64,000 nucleotides of DNA, from assembly GCF_900108915.1 (NCBI RefSeq), contig NZ_FNYH01000005.1, positions 112,688-176,687 on the forward strand, given 5' to 3'. Source of the DNA: Allopseudospirillum japonicum. Its GTDB lineage: Bacteria; Pseudomonadota; Gammaproteobacteria; Pseudomonadales; Halomonadaceae. Made by a program: the position numbers and the translations under genes. The notes under the pieces were generated by a model, which was not told where the DNA came from, searched no databases, and was given only the letters and a program-made list of their open reading frames with translations. Shown piece after piece: positions 10,325-19,401 of this stretch (position 1 is its first letter; every line of letters starts with the position of its first letter).

Positions 10325-10360
10325 AAACCCCGCGTAAACCCTCGCTCAATCGGGCGGGGC
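10325..10360. repeat. IS200/IS605-like end remnant, copy A
   Basis: CGCGTAAACCCTCGC at 10331-10345 is followed by an imperfect copy of its partner, ending in GGGCGGGG. Across 29 bases (10330-10358) it matches 34667-34695 at 25 positions. The flanks CCCCGC / GCGGGG (10328-10333 with 10354-10359) can pair. The pattern resembles the right-end hairpins of IS200/IS605-family elements; this attribution is from memory of the family. It lies at the left edge of the acquired Hmu-like block and truncates the LysR fragment. Confidence 0.45.
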
Positions 10361-10500
10361 GCAGTCACATTCTCTTCAACAGCCACTAATTGCTTTAAAC
10401 TGCTACGAATCTGATCGAGAAACGGCTTACCTTCACCGGTGAGCTGAAGTTTATGAAGAGTTTGCTTGATCAGCGTCACCTCAAGTTCAGCCTAGACGCG
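10355..10500 (-). pseudogene. LysR-family regulator fragment
   Basis: The minus strand reads LEVTLIKQTLHKLQLTGEGK and then a LysR-like linker helix. That matches the end of the LysR helix-turn-helix domain (typically LGVTLFxRTxRxLxLTxxG). An in-frame TAG lies just upstream of it, and the fragment ends where the IS-like remnant begins. There is no effector domain, so this is a decayed piece of a gene. Confidence 0.5.
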
Positions 10501-10676
10501 ATCCTCCTTGATCAGATTGAGCACGGATGCATATCTCGGCAACGCCATCTTCCACTAGCCCCAGATCCAATCGATCCTAAGTTAAATAGGATCATTATAA
10601 CGAAATCCTATGCAATAAAACCCTATGCAATATAGTGCCTAATCTGGATTGTGCTCACTACAGATTATGAGTGCGT

Positions 10677-10731
10677 ATGTGACACTATGTCACATTGGAT
10701 AAGATTTTTTTATGCTTAAAATGGCGCCATT
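10677..10731 (+). promoter_or_regulatory. Candidate operator/promoter of the Hmu-like operon
   Basis: A 7-bp inverted repeat ATGTGAC-ACTAT-GTCACAT (10677-10695) is followed by TATGCT at 10711-10716, a possible -10. A 12-bp perfect palindrome AATGGCGCCATT (10720-10731) lies just before the ribosome site GGGGG of exbB. The arrangement suits a repressor site over the promoter. It does not resemble the Fur box, and only a nearby TTATAAC recalls half of a Zur site, so the regulator is unknown. Confidence 0.45.
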
Positions 10732-10748
10732 AAAAATAAGGGGGCGCC

Positions 10749-11315
10749 ATGGATATATTAGTAAAAGGCGGTATAATCACTTGGATACTTGTTGCCTATT
10801 CGGTCGTTGGATTTTCAATTGTTATATCAGCCTATTTACGCCTCTTAAAAAATTGGGGGGCTTACTCAAGTCCTCGGGTGCCTAATTATTCGGCCGGTGA
10901 ATATAAAGAAATCTTTCAGCGTCTCACGGCTGCACAGCAATCCGGCCTAGATCAGGAAGCTCTGCGCATTCTCGCGCTGCGTTTGATAACCACGCATATA
11001 CGGTATTTTGAAACTGGGCTAAAAACTCTGAGCGTCCTCGCTAATACGGCTCCGCTAATGGGACTTTTAGGTACTATTATCGGCATGATATCAGCATTTC
11101 GTGTCATTGAGTCAGAAGGTACGGGCGTCAATGCGCAGATGCTTGCGGGCGGTATCTGGGAGGCCATGCTGACAACAGGTGTAGGTTTGGCGGTTGCCTT
11201 GCCTTTATTGTTTTTTCTGCATGCATTGGAGTCATTGATTGAAAAGCGTCATTGGCAGCTATATGTGGCTGTTTCTGAGATGCTTCATGAGCCGGTTGAA
11301 AGTCAAGGGATCTGA
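10749..11315 (+). CDS. exbB: ExbB-like proton channel subunit
   Basis: A 188-aa MotA/TolQ/ExbB-family protein. It has an N-terminal membrane helix (about residues 8-30), a cytoplasmic stretch, then two helices. The conserved block TAPLMGLLGTIIGMISAF lies in helix 2 and TTGVGLAVALPLL in helix 3. With ExbD it should convert proton flow into force on TonB in the inner membrane. It is first in the operon, 15 bases before exbD, with GGGGG ahead of the ATG. Base composition is AT-rich like the surrounding chromosome, unlike the GC-rich genes at the end of the operon. Confidence 0.9.
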   Translation: MDILVKGGIITWILVAYSVVGFSIVISAYLRLLKNWGAYSSPRVPNYSAGEYKEIFQRLTAAQQSGLDQEALRILALRLITTHIRYFETGLKTLSVLANTAPLMGLLGTIIGMISAFRVIESEGTGVNAQMLAGGIWEAMLTTGVGLAVALPLLFFLHALESLIEKRHWQLYVAVSEMLHEPVESQGI

Positions 11316-11330
11316 TGATAGGAAAATGCC

Positions 11331-11735
11331 ATGCAGTATTATCCTCGCAAGCGGTTATCCAACCAGAGTATTAATATAACGCCATTGATCGATATTGTTT
11401 TCATTCTTCTGGTGTTTTTTATGCTGACATCACACTTTATTAATGAAAAACAATTCGAAGTCAGTTTACCCGATGCTAAAAGTGGTCATGAGAAAAGCCT
11501 CGATAATGCTGTATTTATTAATATAAATTTAATGGGCCATTTATATAAAGCTGACCAGTTGCTGTCTGATGAACAGTTAGATGCCCTGTTGTTGCAAATG
11601 GTCGAACAACAACAATCACTGCTACTGAGAGTTGATAAGCGATCTCCGTTTGAGCCAGTCATGGCGTTGATGGACAGGGCGAGACAAGAGGGCGTATCAA
11701 GTATCGGTTTTGCCGTTGAAGAGCCGGTGAGGTAG
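11331..11735 (+). CDS. exbD: ExbD-like proton channel subunit
   Basis: A 134-aa protein with a short cytoplasmic N-terminus and one membrane helix carrying NITPLIDIVFILLVFFML. The Asp is the proton-carrying residue of ExbD/TolR. A periplasmic C-terminal domain follows. It is the partner of the preceding ExbB. The stop lies 5 bases before the tonB start, and GAGGT in its last codons serves tonB, so translation is probably coupled. Confidence 0.93.
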   Translation: MQYYPRKRLSNQSINITPLIDIVFILLVFFMLTSHFINEKQFEVSLPDAKSGHEKSLDNAVFININLMGHLYKADQLLSDEQLDALLLQMVEQQQSLLLRVDKRSPFEPVMALMDRARQEGVSSIGFAVEEPVR

Positions 11736-11740
11736 CTGAC

Positions 11741-12478
11741 ATGATCTTCAAGGGCGTGCTGCTCTCCTGCCTGATGCATGTGATGTTGATCTGGTTTTTT
11801 TGGGACCTGGACTGGTTTAGAGGAGTAACGCACTCACCGGACTATACAGCTGCGCCTGTATTGGTGGCCATTTATCAATTGAAGGCAGCTCCCGTCCAAG
11901 CTCCGCCCCCTCCTGTTCAGGCTCCGCCAAGTACCCGATCAGCAGCTGTAGCAGTAGCCGCTGATCAGCCGGAACCAAACGTCAGGCAAGACAGGGTTGT
12001 TCAGGAAAAGTCTCGCGTGCCTGCCGAGTCTACACCTTCTCGAAGGCCAGCCAGGGTTTCTCAAGTGGAGAAAGATGTCACGGCGTCTGTTGACCAGACA
12101 GCAAGTCTTGCTGCTGTTGCATCACCACCGTCCGCTGCGTCGGCGATGCCCGCGCTATCTCCTGCACCACCTGTGAATAATACAGCGTCCAAACCGCTTC
12201 AACCCAGTTATGCCCAGCGTCTTACTCAGCGTATCGAGCAACATAAAACCTACCCGCGCCGTGCCCGAGCGAGGGGACTGTCCGATGAAGTGCTGTTCAG
12301 CGTCAGTATTAACGACACGGGAGAGATGCAGGCATTTCATTGGTTGGAAGGGCATACCGCGTTTCGCGCTTCGACGTTGCAGGCGGTACGTCGCGCCTTG
12401 CCCTATCCCCCCGACCCAGGGCAGGCGCCAGTCAGTGTGCAGATTCGCATGATTTATTCGCTTCAAGACAGGATCTAA
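11741..12478 (+). CDS. tonB: TonB-family energy transducer
   Basis: A 245-aa protein with an N-terminal membrane anchor (LLSCLMHVMLIWFFW, about residues 5-20). A Pro/Ala/Val-rich periplasmic spacer (about 45-155) precedes a C-terminal TonB domain (about 160-245) with YPRRARARGLSDEV and the final beta strands. It spans the periplasm to energise the receptor encoded next. The composition shift begins inside this gene: the 5' part is mixed, the 3' part GC-rich. Confidence 0.88.
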   Translation: MIFKGVLLSCLMHVMLIWFFWDLDWFRGVTHSPDYTAAPVLVAIYQLKAAPVQAPPPPVQAPPSTRSAAVAVAADQPEPNVRQDRVVQEKSRVPAESTPSRRPARVSQVEKDVTASVDQTASLAAVASPPSAASAMPALSPAPPVNNTASKPLQPSYAQRLTQRIEQHKTYPRRARARGLSDEVLFSVSINDTGEMQAFHWLEGHTAFRASTLQAVRRALPYPPDPGQAPVSVQIRMIYSLQDRI

Positions 12479-12480
12479 CC

Positions 12481-14748
12481 ATGAAAAGATATGAAAAATT
12501 CTGGGCCGCCATGGTCTTGGCGGGTTTGCCGATTGCCGCCGCACAGGCACAGGAGCAGGTGATTCGGGTGTACTCCTCGACTATCGAGGACCGTTTCGGT
12601 GAGGACAGAACTCAACCCAACTCCACTGTGTCGCTGTCGCGGGAAGAGATCGAGCAGCAGCATGCCCAGAACCTGCAGCAGGTATTGCAGGCGATCCCCG
12701 GCATCACCACGGATCAGTCCGGCGGTGAGGATATCAAGATCAAGATCCGGGGGGTCGAGAATCAGCGTTACATGGGTGAGCCGCCGGGTGTGGTGATCGT
12801 GATTGACGGCGTGCCCGTGTTTGAGCGCACCGGCAAGGTCAATATCGATTTGGATAACATCGAGTCCATCGATGTGGTCAAGGGTGGGGCGTCCTATCTG
12901 TTCGGTGAAGACGCGCTGGCCGGTGCTGTCATCATCAAGACCAAGCGTGGTTATGCGCAACAAGGCGTTTCGCTGGAGCATGAGCGTGGCAGCTTCGGCT
13001 ATGAGCGCTCCGTACTGAGAGCTGGTGGCGGGACCGACAACTTGCAGGCGCATGTTCAGTACGCCGACCGCAGCAGCGATAGTTTCTATGCGTTGGGTGA
13101 CAGTTGGTCGGAAACCCTGTCAAGCAACGTCACCTGGTATCCGGATGAGGTCAGCGATCTGAGTTTTGGCTTCGAAAAGTCGGACCGTTATCGGGACCGC
13201 AACGGCTCAGTCAAGGGTGCGACCCAAGCCGCGACCGACCCCGAAGGCAATACCGCGTCACGTGACTATACCCGCAACTTCGATGTGGATCTTGAACGCC
13301 TCAATCTGGCGTATTCACGTGAGCTGAACGATAGCCTGAGCCTGAGTGGCCTAGTCTATCAGTACACGGACGATACCAGCTACTGGTCGGCCCCGATGAG
13401 TTATGATGGCACGGGTGCGCGCACCATGGCGGCGGATGATTACAAGTATGATACTGATTATGCCCAAACCCAGCGTGGCCTGAAGCTAGAGTTCAACCAC
13501 AGCGGCGACCGCCTGGGGACACTGCTGGGGCTGGATCTGCGCCGGGACAGCACGGACAATACAGTGCGCGCGTTGAGGGACTATCGCACCTTTTCTCGGG
13601 GCGCGACCACGGCTGCGGGCACACTGCTCAGCGAGGATGAAGGTCAAACCGACACCCAGGCGCTGTTCGTGGAGTTCAAGTATCAACTGGCGCAGGACAC
13701 CACGCTGACCGCCAATGCCCGCCATGACCGAATTGAGGTTGAGTACCGAGACCATCTGAGTGACACCGACGCTGACAAGGCCTTCAACGTCAACTCCTGG
13801 CGTCTGGGGCTGACCCACGACCTGACCCCGGGCTCTACACTGTTTGCCAGTGCCTCCACCGGTTTCAGAACGCCGACGTTGTCGCAGCTGTACCGCACCG
13901 ATCTCGGCGGCGACCAGGCGGTGGCCAACAACCCGAATCTGGAACCCGAAGAATCCTTGACCTACGAACTGGGACTTCGTCAGGCTTTCAATCTCGGTGG
14001 CTGGCCCAGTGCGCTCAGTGCGTCTGTTTTCCAGGTCGAACGTGATGATTTCATTCTTGACACCAGTGGTCAGTACAGCCCGAACAGCGCCAGTCATGAT
14101 GTGACGGGTGAAGCGGCTATTTACGACAATATAGGTGGTACGCGAACGCGCGGGTTTGAGCTCCAGCTGACCACCGAGCCGCATCAGGATTTTGCATTCG
14201 ACCTGTCCTATACCTGGCTGCACTCCGTCTTTACCCGCTACGACGATTTCTATCAGGCGTTGGGCAACCCCTACGGGCGCTTCGGCTATGTCGATCCGGC
14301 CGGTTTCAATGATCCGGCCAACAGCTACACCCTGGTGCACTATGACAACAGCGGTAACCGGGTACCGCGTGTTTCGCCACATCAGATCAATGCGCGGCTG
14401 CACTGGTACGGTATCGACAACCTGAAACTGACCACCGAAGTTGATTACCGCTCCACCGCCTGGGCCGATGAGATCAATCAGGAGAAGTGGGCCGGACGCA
14501 CGCTGGTGAACCTGATGGCCGAGTACAACCTCAGGGTTGGCAGCGGTGAGCAGGACAACATTCAGCTGTTCATGCGCATCGATAACCTGTTCGACAAGGA
14601 ATACTGGATCATCGCCCGTGGCGTGAACGACAGCAACGGCAGTCCGGCCACCGGCATGCAGTATGACGGTGTCTATAACGCTGAAGACCTGTCCATCGTT
14701 CCGTCCACCGGCCGCCGCTGGCAGGCCGGTGTGCGCTATCGTTTCTGA
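12481..14748 (+). CDS. TonB-dependent outer-membrane receptor of the Hmu-like operon
   Basis: A 755-aa receptor. A signal peptide ends at about residue 22 (PIAAAQA), followed by a TonB-box-like segment EQVIRVYSS. The plug domain (about 45-155) contains LQAIPGITTD and the block around VVKGGASYLFGEDALAG. The 22-strand barrel ends in ...GVRYRF, with the usual terminal Phe. The ATG at 12481 is 2 bases after the tonB stop; the open frame extends upstream, but only this start gives the signal peptide. Co-transcription with a CobN-like chelatase suggests a tetrapyrrole or metallophore ligand. The ligand itself cannot be read from sequence. Clearly GC-rich codon use. Confidence 0.93.
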   Translation: MKRYEKFWAAMVLAGLPIAAAQAQEQVIRVYSSTIEDRFGEDRTQPNSTVSLSREEIEQQHAQNLQQVLQAIPGITTDQSGGEDIKIKIRGVENQRYMGEPPGVVIVIDGVPVFERTGKVNIDLDNIESIDVVKGGASYLFGEDALAGAVIIKTKRGYAQQGVSLEHERGSFGYERSVLRAGGGTDNLQAHVQYADRSSDSFYALGDSWSETLSSNVTWYPDEVSDLSFGFEKSDRYRDRNGSVKGATQAATDPEGNTASRDYTRNFDVDLERLNLAYSRELNDSLSLSGLVYQYTDDTSYWSAPMSYDGTGARTMAADDYKYDTDYAQTQRGLKLEFNHSGDRLGTLLGLDLRRDSTDNTVRALRDYRTFSRGATTAAGTLLSEDEGQTDTQALFVEFKYQLAQDTTLTANARHDRIEVEYRDHLSDTDADKAFNVNSWRLGLTHDLTPGSTLFASASTGFRTPTLSQLYRTDLGGDQAVANNPNLEPEESLTYELGLRQAFNLGGWPSALSASVFQVERDDFILDTSGQYSPNSASHDVTGEAAIYDNIGGTRTRGFELQLTTEPHQDFAFDLSYTWLHSVFTRYDDFYQALGNPYGRFGYVDPAGFNDPANSYTLVHYDNSGNRVPRVSPHQINARLHWYGIDNLKLTTEVDYRSTAWADEINQEKWAGRTLVNLMAEYNLRVGSGEQDNIQLFMRIDNLFDKEYWIIARGVNDSNGSPATGMQYDGVYNAEDLSIVPSTGRRWQAGVRYRF

Positions 14749-14759
14749 GGGGGCTGAGC

Positions 14760-17700
14760 ATGTTGTCGAGAGTGCTGGCCAGTGTGATGTTGTGTCTGCT
14801 GGCGACCGGCGTCAACGCGGCGGATGTAGTGCTGCTGACCACCGACTTTGTACTGGGGAAAAAGCTGGATCAGGTTGCGCAGGCAGCCAGGAGCGAAGGT
14901 GTGGGTCTGAACTGGCATGATGTCAGCCGCACCGATGCCGTTGCACTGGAAGCTGCTGTCAAGGCGGCCCGGCTGATCATTGTCGATGCCCCTCGGCAGG
15001 AAGATATCGCCGAGGTGGACAGTCAGGCAGGCGATTACTGGCGTCGTTTTGCCAAGCCGGTGGTGCATATCAACCGAATGAGCTGGATGAGCCGGCTGCG
15101 GGCCGAGCGGATCGAGTCCGATTTTGCCGAGCGCCTCTATGCCTATTACCTGGGCGGGCGTGAGCAGAACAGGGCCTATCTGGCCCAGTTCCTGGCGCTC
15201 TGGCTCAAGGGCGAAGACTGGGCGCAGGTGCCCGATGCCGTACCGATGCCGGATGGCGCCATCTACCACCCGGATGCACCGGGTGAGCTGTTTACCGATC
15301 TGGCTGATTATCTGGAATGGTGGCAGCAGCGTATGGGCAAGGATTGGAAAGGCCTGCCGGTGATCGGCATGGAAACCAGCTCGACCTATATTGCTGATGC
15401 GCAAAATCGCATGCTGGATGAATTTATTCAGGGTGCTGAAGTGCGTAGCGCCGTGCCCATTGTGTACTACCGCGATGCACGCAGCCTGACGCCGCCCCGC
15501 CGTGAAGGTCGTTCCGCTGGCGGGCGTCCGGAAGGGGGCCGGCCGGGAGTCGGCCAGCCGACGGCTGCGGCCGAGCAGGGCGAGCCGGTGATCGAACGCA
15601 ATCCGGGCGATTTTCCCAATCCAAAGGAGTTGGCACCGCATCAGCTGGACGAACCACTGATCACGCTGGACGGGCAACTGATCGTCGACGTGATGACCGT
15701 GAACACCTTTCTCGGTGTCGGGCCGGACCAGCGGCTGGCGCGCTACCGGGCGCAGAACATGCCAGTGCTGAACGTGATCAACTATCGCAACGGCACCCGC
15801 GAGGAATACCGGTCAGATCTGGCCGGTATCAGCACTTTTTATATCCCGTTCCGACTGTCGGTGGCGGAGTACATCGGTATTCAGGACCCGGTGGTGCTGT
15901 CGACCAACGAAGGTGGTGAGATGGTGCCGATGCCGGAACAGCTCGATCTGTTGCTGGGCAAGACAATCAAGCTGGCGCAGTTGAAGCGCCGGGCCAATGC
16001 CGACAAGCGGTTGGCGCTGGTGTTCTGGAACACCCCGGCCGGAGAGCAGAACATCAGTGCGTCCAACATGAACGTGCCGCGCTCGGTCGCCAAATTGATC
16101 GAAGACCTCAAGGCCGAGGGCTACCAGCTGGAGAGCCGTGACGAACAGACGCTGATCGACAGCTTCGGTACGCTGTTGCGGCCTTTCTACCGTAAAGACG
16201 CGTTGCAGGAACTGACGGCGACCGAGTATTGGGCCTTTATGCCGTTGGCGGACTATCAGCGCTGGTTTGAGGCGCTGCCCGCCAGTGTGCGCAGCGAGAT
16301 CACCGGGTTCTGGGGCGATGCGGACAGCAGTGGCTGGCTGGTGGAGAAGGGCGGGGTAAAGGGCTTTGCCATCCCGCGTATTGAGGCCGGCAATCTGGTG
16401 ATCCTGCCGCAGCCCAAGCGCAGCGATCGGCCCGGCGACGAGCGCGAAAAGGATCTGTTCCACGACACCAAGGTGCCGCTGCACCATGGCTATCTGGCCA
16501 CCTACCTGTGGCTGCGTGAAGGCTTTGGCAGCGATGCCATCATCCACTTCGGTACCCACGGCTCCCAGGAGTGGACGCCGGGCAAGGAGCGCGGACTCTG
16601 GGCCTATGATTATCCCAACCTGCTGGTGGGCAATACGCCGGTGCTCTATCCCTATATCGTCGACAACATCGGCGAAGCGATCCACGTCAAGCGCCGTGGT
16701 CGTGGGGTGGTAGTTTCGCACCAGACACCGGCCTTTTCACCGGCCGGGCTGGCACCGGAACTGACAGCGCTGAACGACATGCTGCAGGAATACCACAGCG
16801 TGGATGAAGGCATGGTCAAGCAGGCCGCCAGGGCCAATATCATTGAGGCAGTGATCGAGCAGAACCTGCACAAGGACGTGGGGCTGGAGGAACAGACCTG
16901 GCGGCAGGGCTTCGAAACCCACCTGCGTCGAGTCGAAGACCATATCGAACTGCTGGCCGGAGCCCTGCAACCGTTGGGCCTGCACACCTTTGGCGACACC
17001 ATGACGGACGAGCACCGGGCGATGAATCTGATGCTGATTCTGCTCAAGCCACTGGCCGCCGAGCTGGGCATCGATAACCCGGATGCCCTGTTCGTGGCGG
17101 ACTATAAGCAGATCAAGCAGACCGAGCCCTACCGCTTCGTCCTCAGGTATGTGGTGCAGCAGGCCGCAACGGATGCCCTGCCGCCGACGCAGCAGCAGCT
17201 GGTCAGGGAAGCACGTCAGCTGGCGGACAACTATGCCGCCGAAGCGGAAACCCGGGCGCTGATTACCGGTTTGTCCAGCGGATTCATTGATCCGAGCTAT
17301 GGTGGCGATCCGATCCGCAACCCCGATGCGCTGCCGACCGGGCGCAATATCTATGGCTTCGATCCCAACCGGGTGCCCACCCAGGCCGCCTATGATGCCG
17401 GGGTGAAGGCGATGCAGGAGCTGATCGACAACTACAAGGCGCAGCACGGACGTTATCCGCAGAAGCTGACCTTCACGCTCTGGAGTACCGAGACCATGCG
17501 TCATCTGGGCATGCTGGAGGCGCAGATCTTCTGGGCACTGGGCGTGAAGCCAGTGTGGGATCGCGGTGGCCGGGTGATCGCTATTGAAGCGATTCCGCAG
17601 CAGGAGCTGGGGCGTCCGCGTATCGACACCGTGATTTCCCTGACCGGGCTCTACCGTGACCAGTTCCCGGTGGTGATGGAGCGTTTCAATGAAGCGGTGA

Positions 17701-18854
17701 TGCTGGTGGCGGCGCTGAAGGAGCCGAAAGAACTCAACTTCGTCCGTGCCAACACCGAGCGTATTCGTGCAGAGCTGGTGGCGCAGGGCATTCCTGCCGA
17801 GCAGGCGGAAAATCATGCGCTGACACGGGTGTTCGGCACCGAAAGCGGCGACTACGGCACCAAGCTGCCCGAGGCCACGCTGGGATCGGACCAGTGGGAG
17901 GAGGGCGACGGCAAGCTGGAAGAGCTATACCTGTCGCGCATGTCCTGGGCCTACGGCCCCGATGCCAGCCAGTGGAGCCGCAAGCTGACCGACGCCGAAG
18001 GCAAGGTGGTGAACACCTACGCTCAGCACCTGAAAGGCACCGACGCGGCGGTCTTCTCGCGCTCTTCCAACCTGCGCGGACTGCTGGATACCGATCATCC
18101 GTTCGAGTATTTGGGCGGCATTTCCATGGCGGTGAAATACCTGGATGGCGAGGCACCCCAGCTGTACATCTCCAACATGCGCGACCCGCGCAAGGCACGG
18201 CTGCAGGATGCGGCCAACTTCATGGCGATGGAGCTGAGGTCGGTGTACCAGCATCCGAACTGGGTCAAAGAGATGATGCAGGAAGACTATGCCGGCACTC
18301 TGAACATGCTGAAAACAATCAACAACTTCTGGGGCTGGCAGGTGATGGATCGCAATGTGGTCAGGGACGATCAGTGGCAAGCCTTCCACGAAGTATACGT
18401 CAAGGACAAGTATGAGCTGGGGCTGCGTGAGTGGTTCGAACAGTCCAACCCCACGGCGCTGGCGCAGATCAGCGAGCGCATGATCGAAGCGATCCGCAAG
18501 GGCTACTGGGAGGCCAGTGACGAAACCCTGCGTGAGCTGGTCGAGGTGTATACCGAGATTGCGGCCAAACATGACGTCTATACCGAAAACCGCACCTTTG
18601 CCCAGTTCGTGGCCGACAAGGCGGCGGGCTATGGCATCAGTGCTGCACCGGCGCCGGATCAGGCCAGCAGTGCCGCCACGCCACCGCCGGAAGGCGCCAA
18701 TGAACCTCAGCCACTGGGCGAGCAGGTCAGCGGCCAGAAACTGGAAGAGGTGAGCCAGGAGGTGCAGGACAGCCCGCTGGACTACTGGCTGTTTATGTTG
18801 TTGCTGCCAATTGCGGCGGGATTCTGGCACCAAGGGCGCCGCGCCCGTGCCTGA
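14760..18854 (+). CDS. Secreted, membrane-anchored CobN-like chelatase (HmuS-like)
   Basis: A 1364-aa CobN/Mg-chelatase H-type protein. Cytoplasmic CobN inserts cobalt during B12 synthesis, but this one starts with a signal peptide (LASVMLCLLATGVNA, cleavage near residue 20). It ends with a membrane helix (DYWLFMLLLPIAAGFW) plus a basic tail. The bulk should therefore face the periplasm. The family block HFGTHGSQEWTPGKERG lies near residue 600. No chelatase ATPase partner (CobS/T, ChlD/I-like) is nearby. This matches HmuS of Bacteroides, described as a heme dechelatase, and PA1923 of Pseudomonas. GAGGGGG overlapping the receptor stop gives coupled translation. It is the most GC-rich gene in the window. 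Confidence 0.88.
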   Translation: MLSRVLASVMLCLLATGVNAADVVLLTTDFVLGKKLDQVAQAARSEGVGLNWHDVSRTDAVALEAAVKAARLIIVDAPRQEDIAEVDSQAGDYWRRFAKPVVHINRMSWMSRLRAERIESDFAERLYAYYLGGREQNRAYLAQFLALWLKGEDWAQVPDAVPMPDGAIYHPDAPGELFTDLADYLEWWQQRMGKDWKGLPVIGMETSSTYIADAQNRMLDEFIQGAEVRSAVPIVYYRDARSLTPPRREGRSAGGRPEGGRPGVGQPTAAAEQGEPVIERNPGDFPNPKELAPHQLDEPLITLDGQLIVDVMTVNTFLGVGPDQRLARYRAQNMPVLNVINYRNGTREEYRSDLAGISTFYIPFRLSVAEYIGIQDPVVLSTNEGGEMVPMPEQLDLLLGKTIKLAQLKRRANADKRLALVFWNTPAGEQNISASNMNVPRSVAKLIEDLKAEGYQLESRDEQTLIDSFGTLLRPFYRKDALQELTATEYWAFMPLADYQRWFEALPASVRSEITGFWGDADSSGWLVEKGGVKGFAIPRIEAGNLVILPQPKRSDRPGDEREKDLFHDTKVPLHHGYLATYLWLREGFGSDAIIHFGTHGSQEWTPGKERGLWAYDYPNLLVGNTPVLYPYIVDNIGEAIHVKRRGRGVVVSHQTPAFSPAGLAPELTALNDMLQEYHSVDEGMVKQAARANIIEAVIEQNLHKDVGLEEQTWRQGFETHLRRVEDHIELLAGALQPLGLHTFGDTMTDEHRAMNLMLILLKPLAAELGIDNPDALFVADYKQIKQTEPYRFVLRYVVQQAATDALPPTQQQLVREARQLADNYAAEAETRALITGLSSGFIDPSYGGDPIRNPDALPTGRNIYGFDPNRVPTQAAYDAGVKAMQELIDNYKAQHGRYPQKLTFTLWSTETMRHLGMLEAQIFWALGVKPVWDRGGRVIAIEAIPQQELGRPRIDTVISLTGLYRDQFPVVMERFNEAVMLVAALKEPKELNFVRANTERIRAELVAQGIPAEQAENHALTRVFGTESGDYGTKLPEATLGSDQWEEGDGKLEELYLSRMSWAYGPDASQWSRKLTDAEGKVVNTYAQHLKGTDAAVFSRSSNLRGLLDTDHPFEYLGGISMAVKYLDGEAPQLYISNMRDPRKARLQDAANFMAMELRSVYQHPNWVKEMMQEDYAGTLNMLKTINNFWGWQVMDRNVVRDDQWQAFHEVYVKDKYELGLREWFEQSNPTALAQISERMIEAIRKGYWEASDETLRELVEVYTEIAAKHDVYTENRTFAQFVADKAAGYGISAAPAPDQASSAATPPPEGANEPQPLGEQVSGQKLEEVSQEVQDSPLDYWLFMLLLPIAAGFWHQGRRARA

Positions 18855-18894
18855 TGTGAGCCTGAAGTGAATCTGATCAAAGGAATCAAATGAG

Positions 18895-19401
18895 ATGAAC
18901 CAACTGGAACAATGGCTGTACAGCATCACCGGCATTTTTCTGACCCCGGTGTTGCTGGTGCTGATACTGATGTTTGTTTATGCCCTGTTCATGCTTGGGC
19001 AGTTTTTGATGGAGTATGTGCAACGCCGTACTCGACCGGAGCGCACCGGGCCATTGGAACGGGTAGCCCGGCATCATGGCCGGATTGATCAGGAACAGCT
19101 GGAGCTGGCGCTGCTGAAGCAGACCGAGTGGCCCCGGCTGATCAACCGCATCGCACCCATGCTGGGACTGATCGCTACCATGATCCCGATGGGACCTGCA
19201 TTGATGGCGGTGGCGGCCGGCAACACCCAGAGCATGGCTGACAATCTGGTGGTGGCCTTCTCGGCGGTGATCATCGCGCTGTTGGCGGCGTCGGTCAGCT
19301 ACTGGATTCTGTCGGTACGCAAGCGCTGGCTGCTGGAGGAGTTGCACCAGCTGCTGAGCCAGCAAGAGGCGGCATCGGTGCCACTCAAGGAGGCTGCATG
19401 A
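18895..19401 (+). CDS. Second MotA/TolQ/ExbB-family protein (HmuU-like)
   Basis: 168 aa. The first membrane helix is at about residues 15-38 and the pair of C-terminal helices at about 85-140. The family block APMLGLIATMIPMGPALMA corresponds to the ExbB motif in the first gene of the operon. It ends in an ATGA overlap with the next gene. Hmu loci carry such a protein beside the CobN-like one. Together with the DUF2149 product it could form a second small proton channel that powers the chelatase; this is inference. Confidence 0.85.
   Translation: MNQLEQWLYSITGIFLTPVLLVLILMFVYALFMLGQFLMEYVQRRTRPERTGPLERVARHHGRIDQEQLELALLKQTEWPRLINRIAPMLGLIATMIPMGPALMAVAAGNTQSMADNLVVAFSAVIIALLAASVSYWILSVRKRWLLEELHQLLSQQEAASVPLKEAA

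Larger units (their letters stand above)
10289..10748. other. Left boundary region of the acquired Hmu-like operon
   Basis: 460 bases after gpsA hold the IS-like remnant, the LysR fragment, a pair of short direct repeats CCTATGCAATA near 10604-10632, and the operator-like sequences before exbB. No intact gene is supported. The 60-codon forward frame at 10453-10635 has no ribosome site. Confidence 0.6.

Noticed and set aside
10590..10620. Zur box upstream of the Hmu-like operon
   Set aside because: Only a TTATAAC half site is visible; the partner half does not match.
10604..10640. Similarity of AAATCCTATGC...AATATAGTG here to 38354-38372
   Set aside because: Only about 20 AT-rich bases with an indel; could be chance.
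13486..14403. Long minus-strand frame (305 codons) opposite the TonB-dependent receptor
   Set aside because: Antisense shadow in GC-rich DNA; the forward frame has a signal peptide, plug and barrel motifs and a terminal Phe.
14736..18935. Several minus-strand frames of 300-360 codons opposite the CobN-like gene
   Set aside because: GC-rich coding DNA has few stops on the other strand; none has a recognisable domain or ribosome site.
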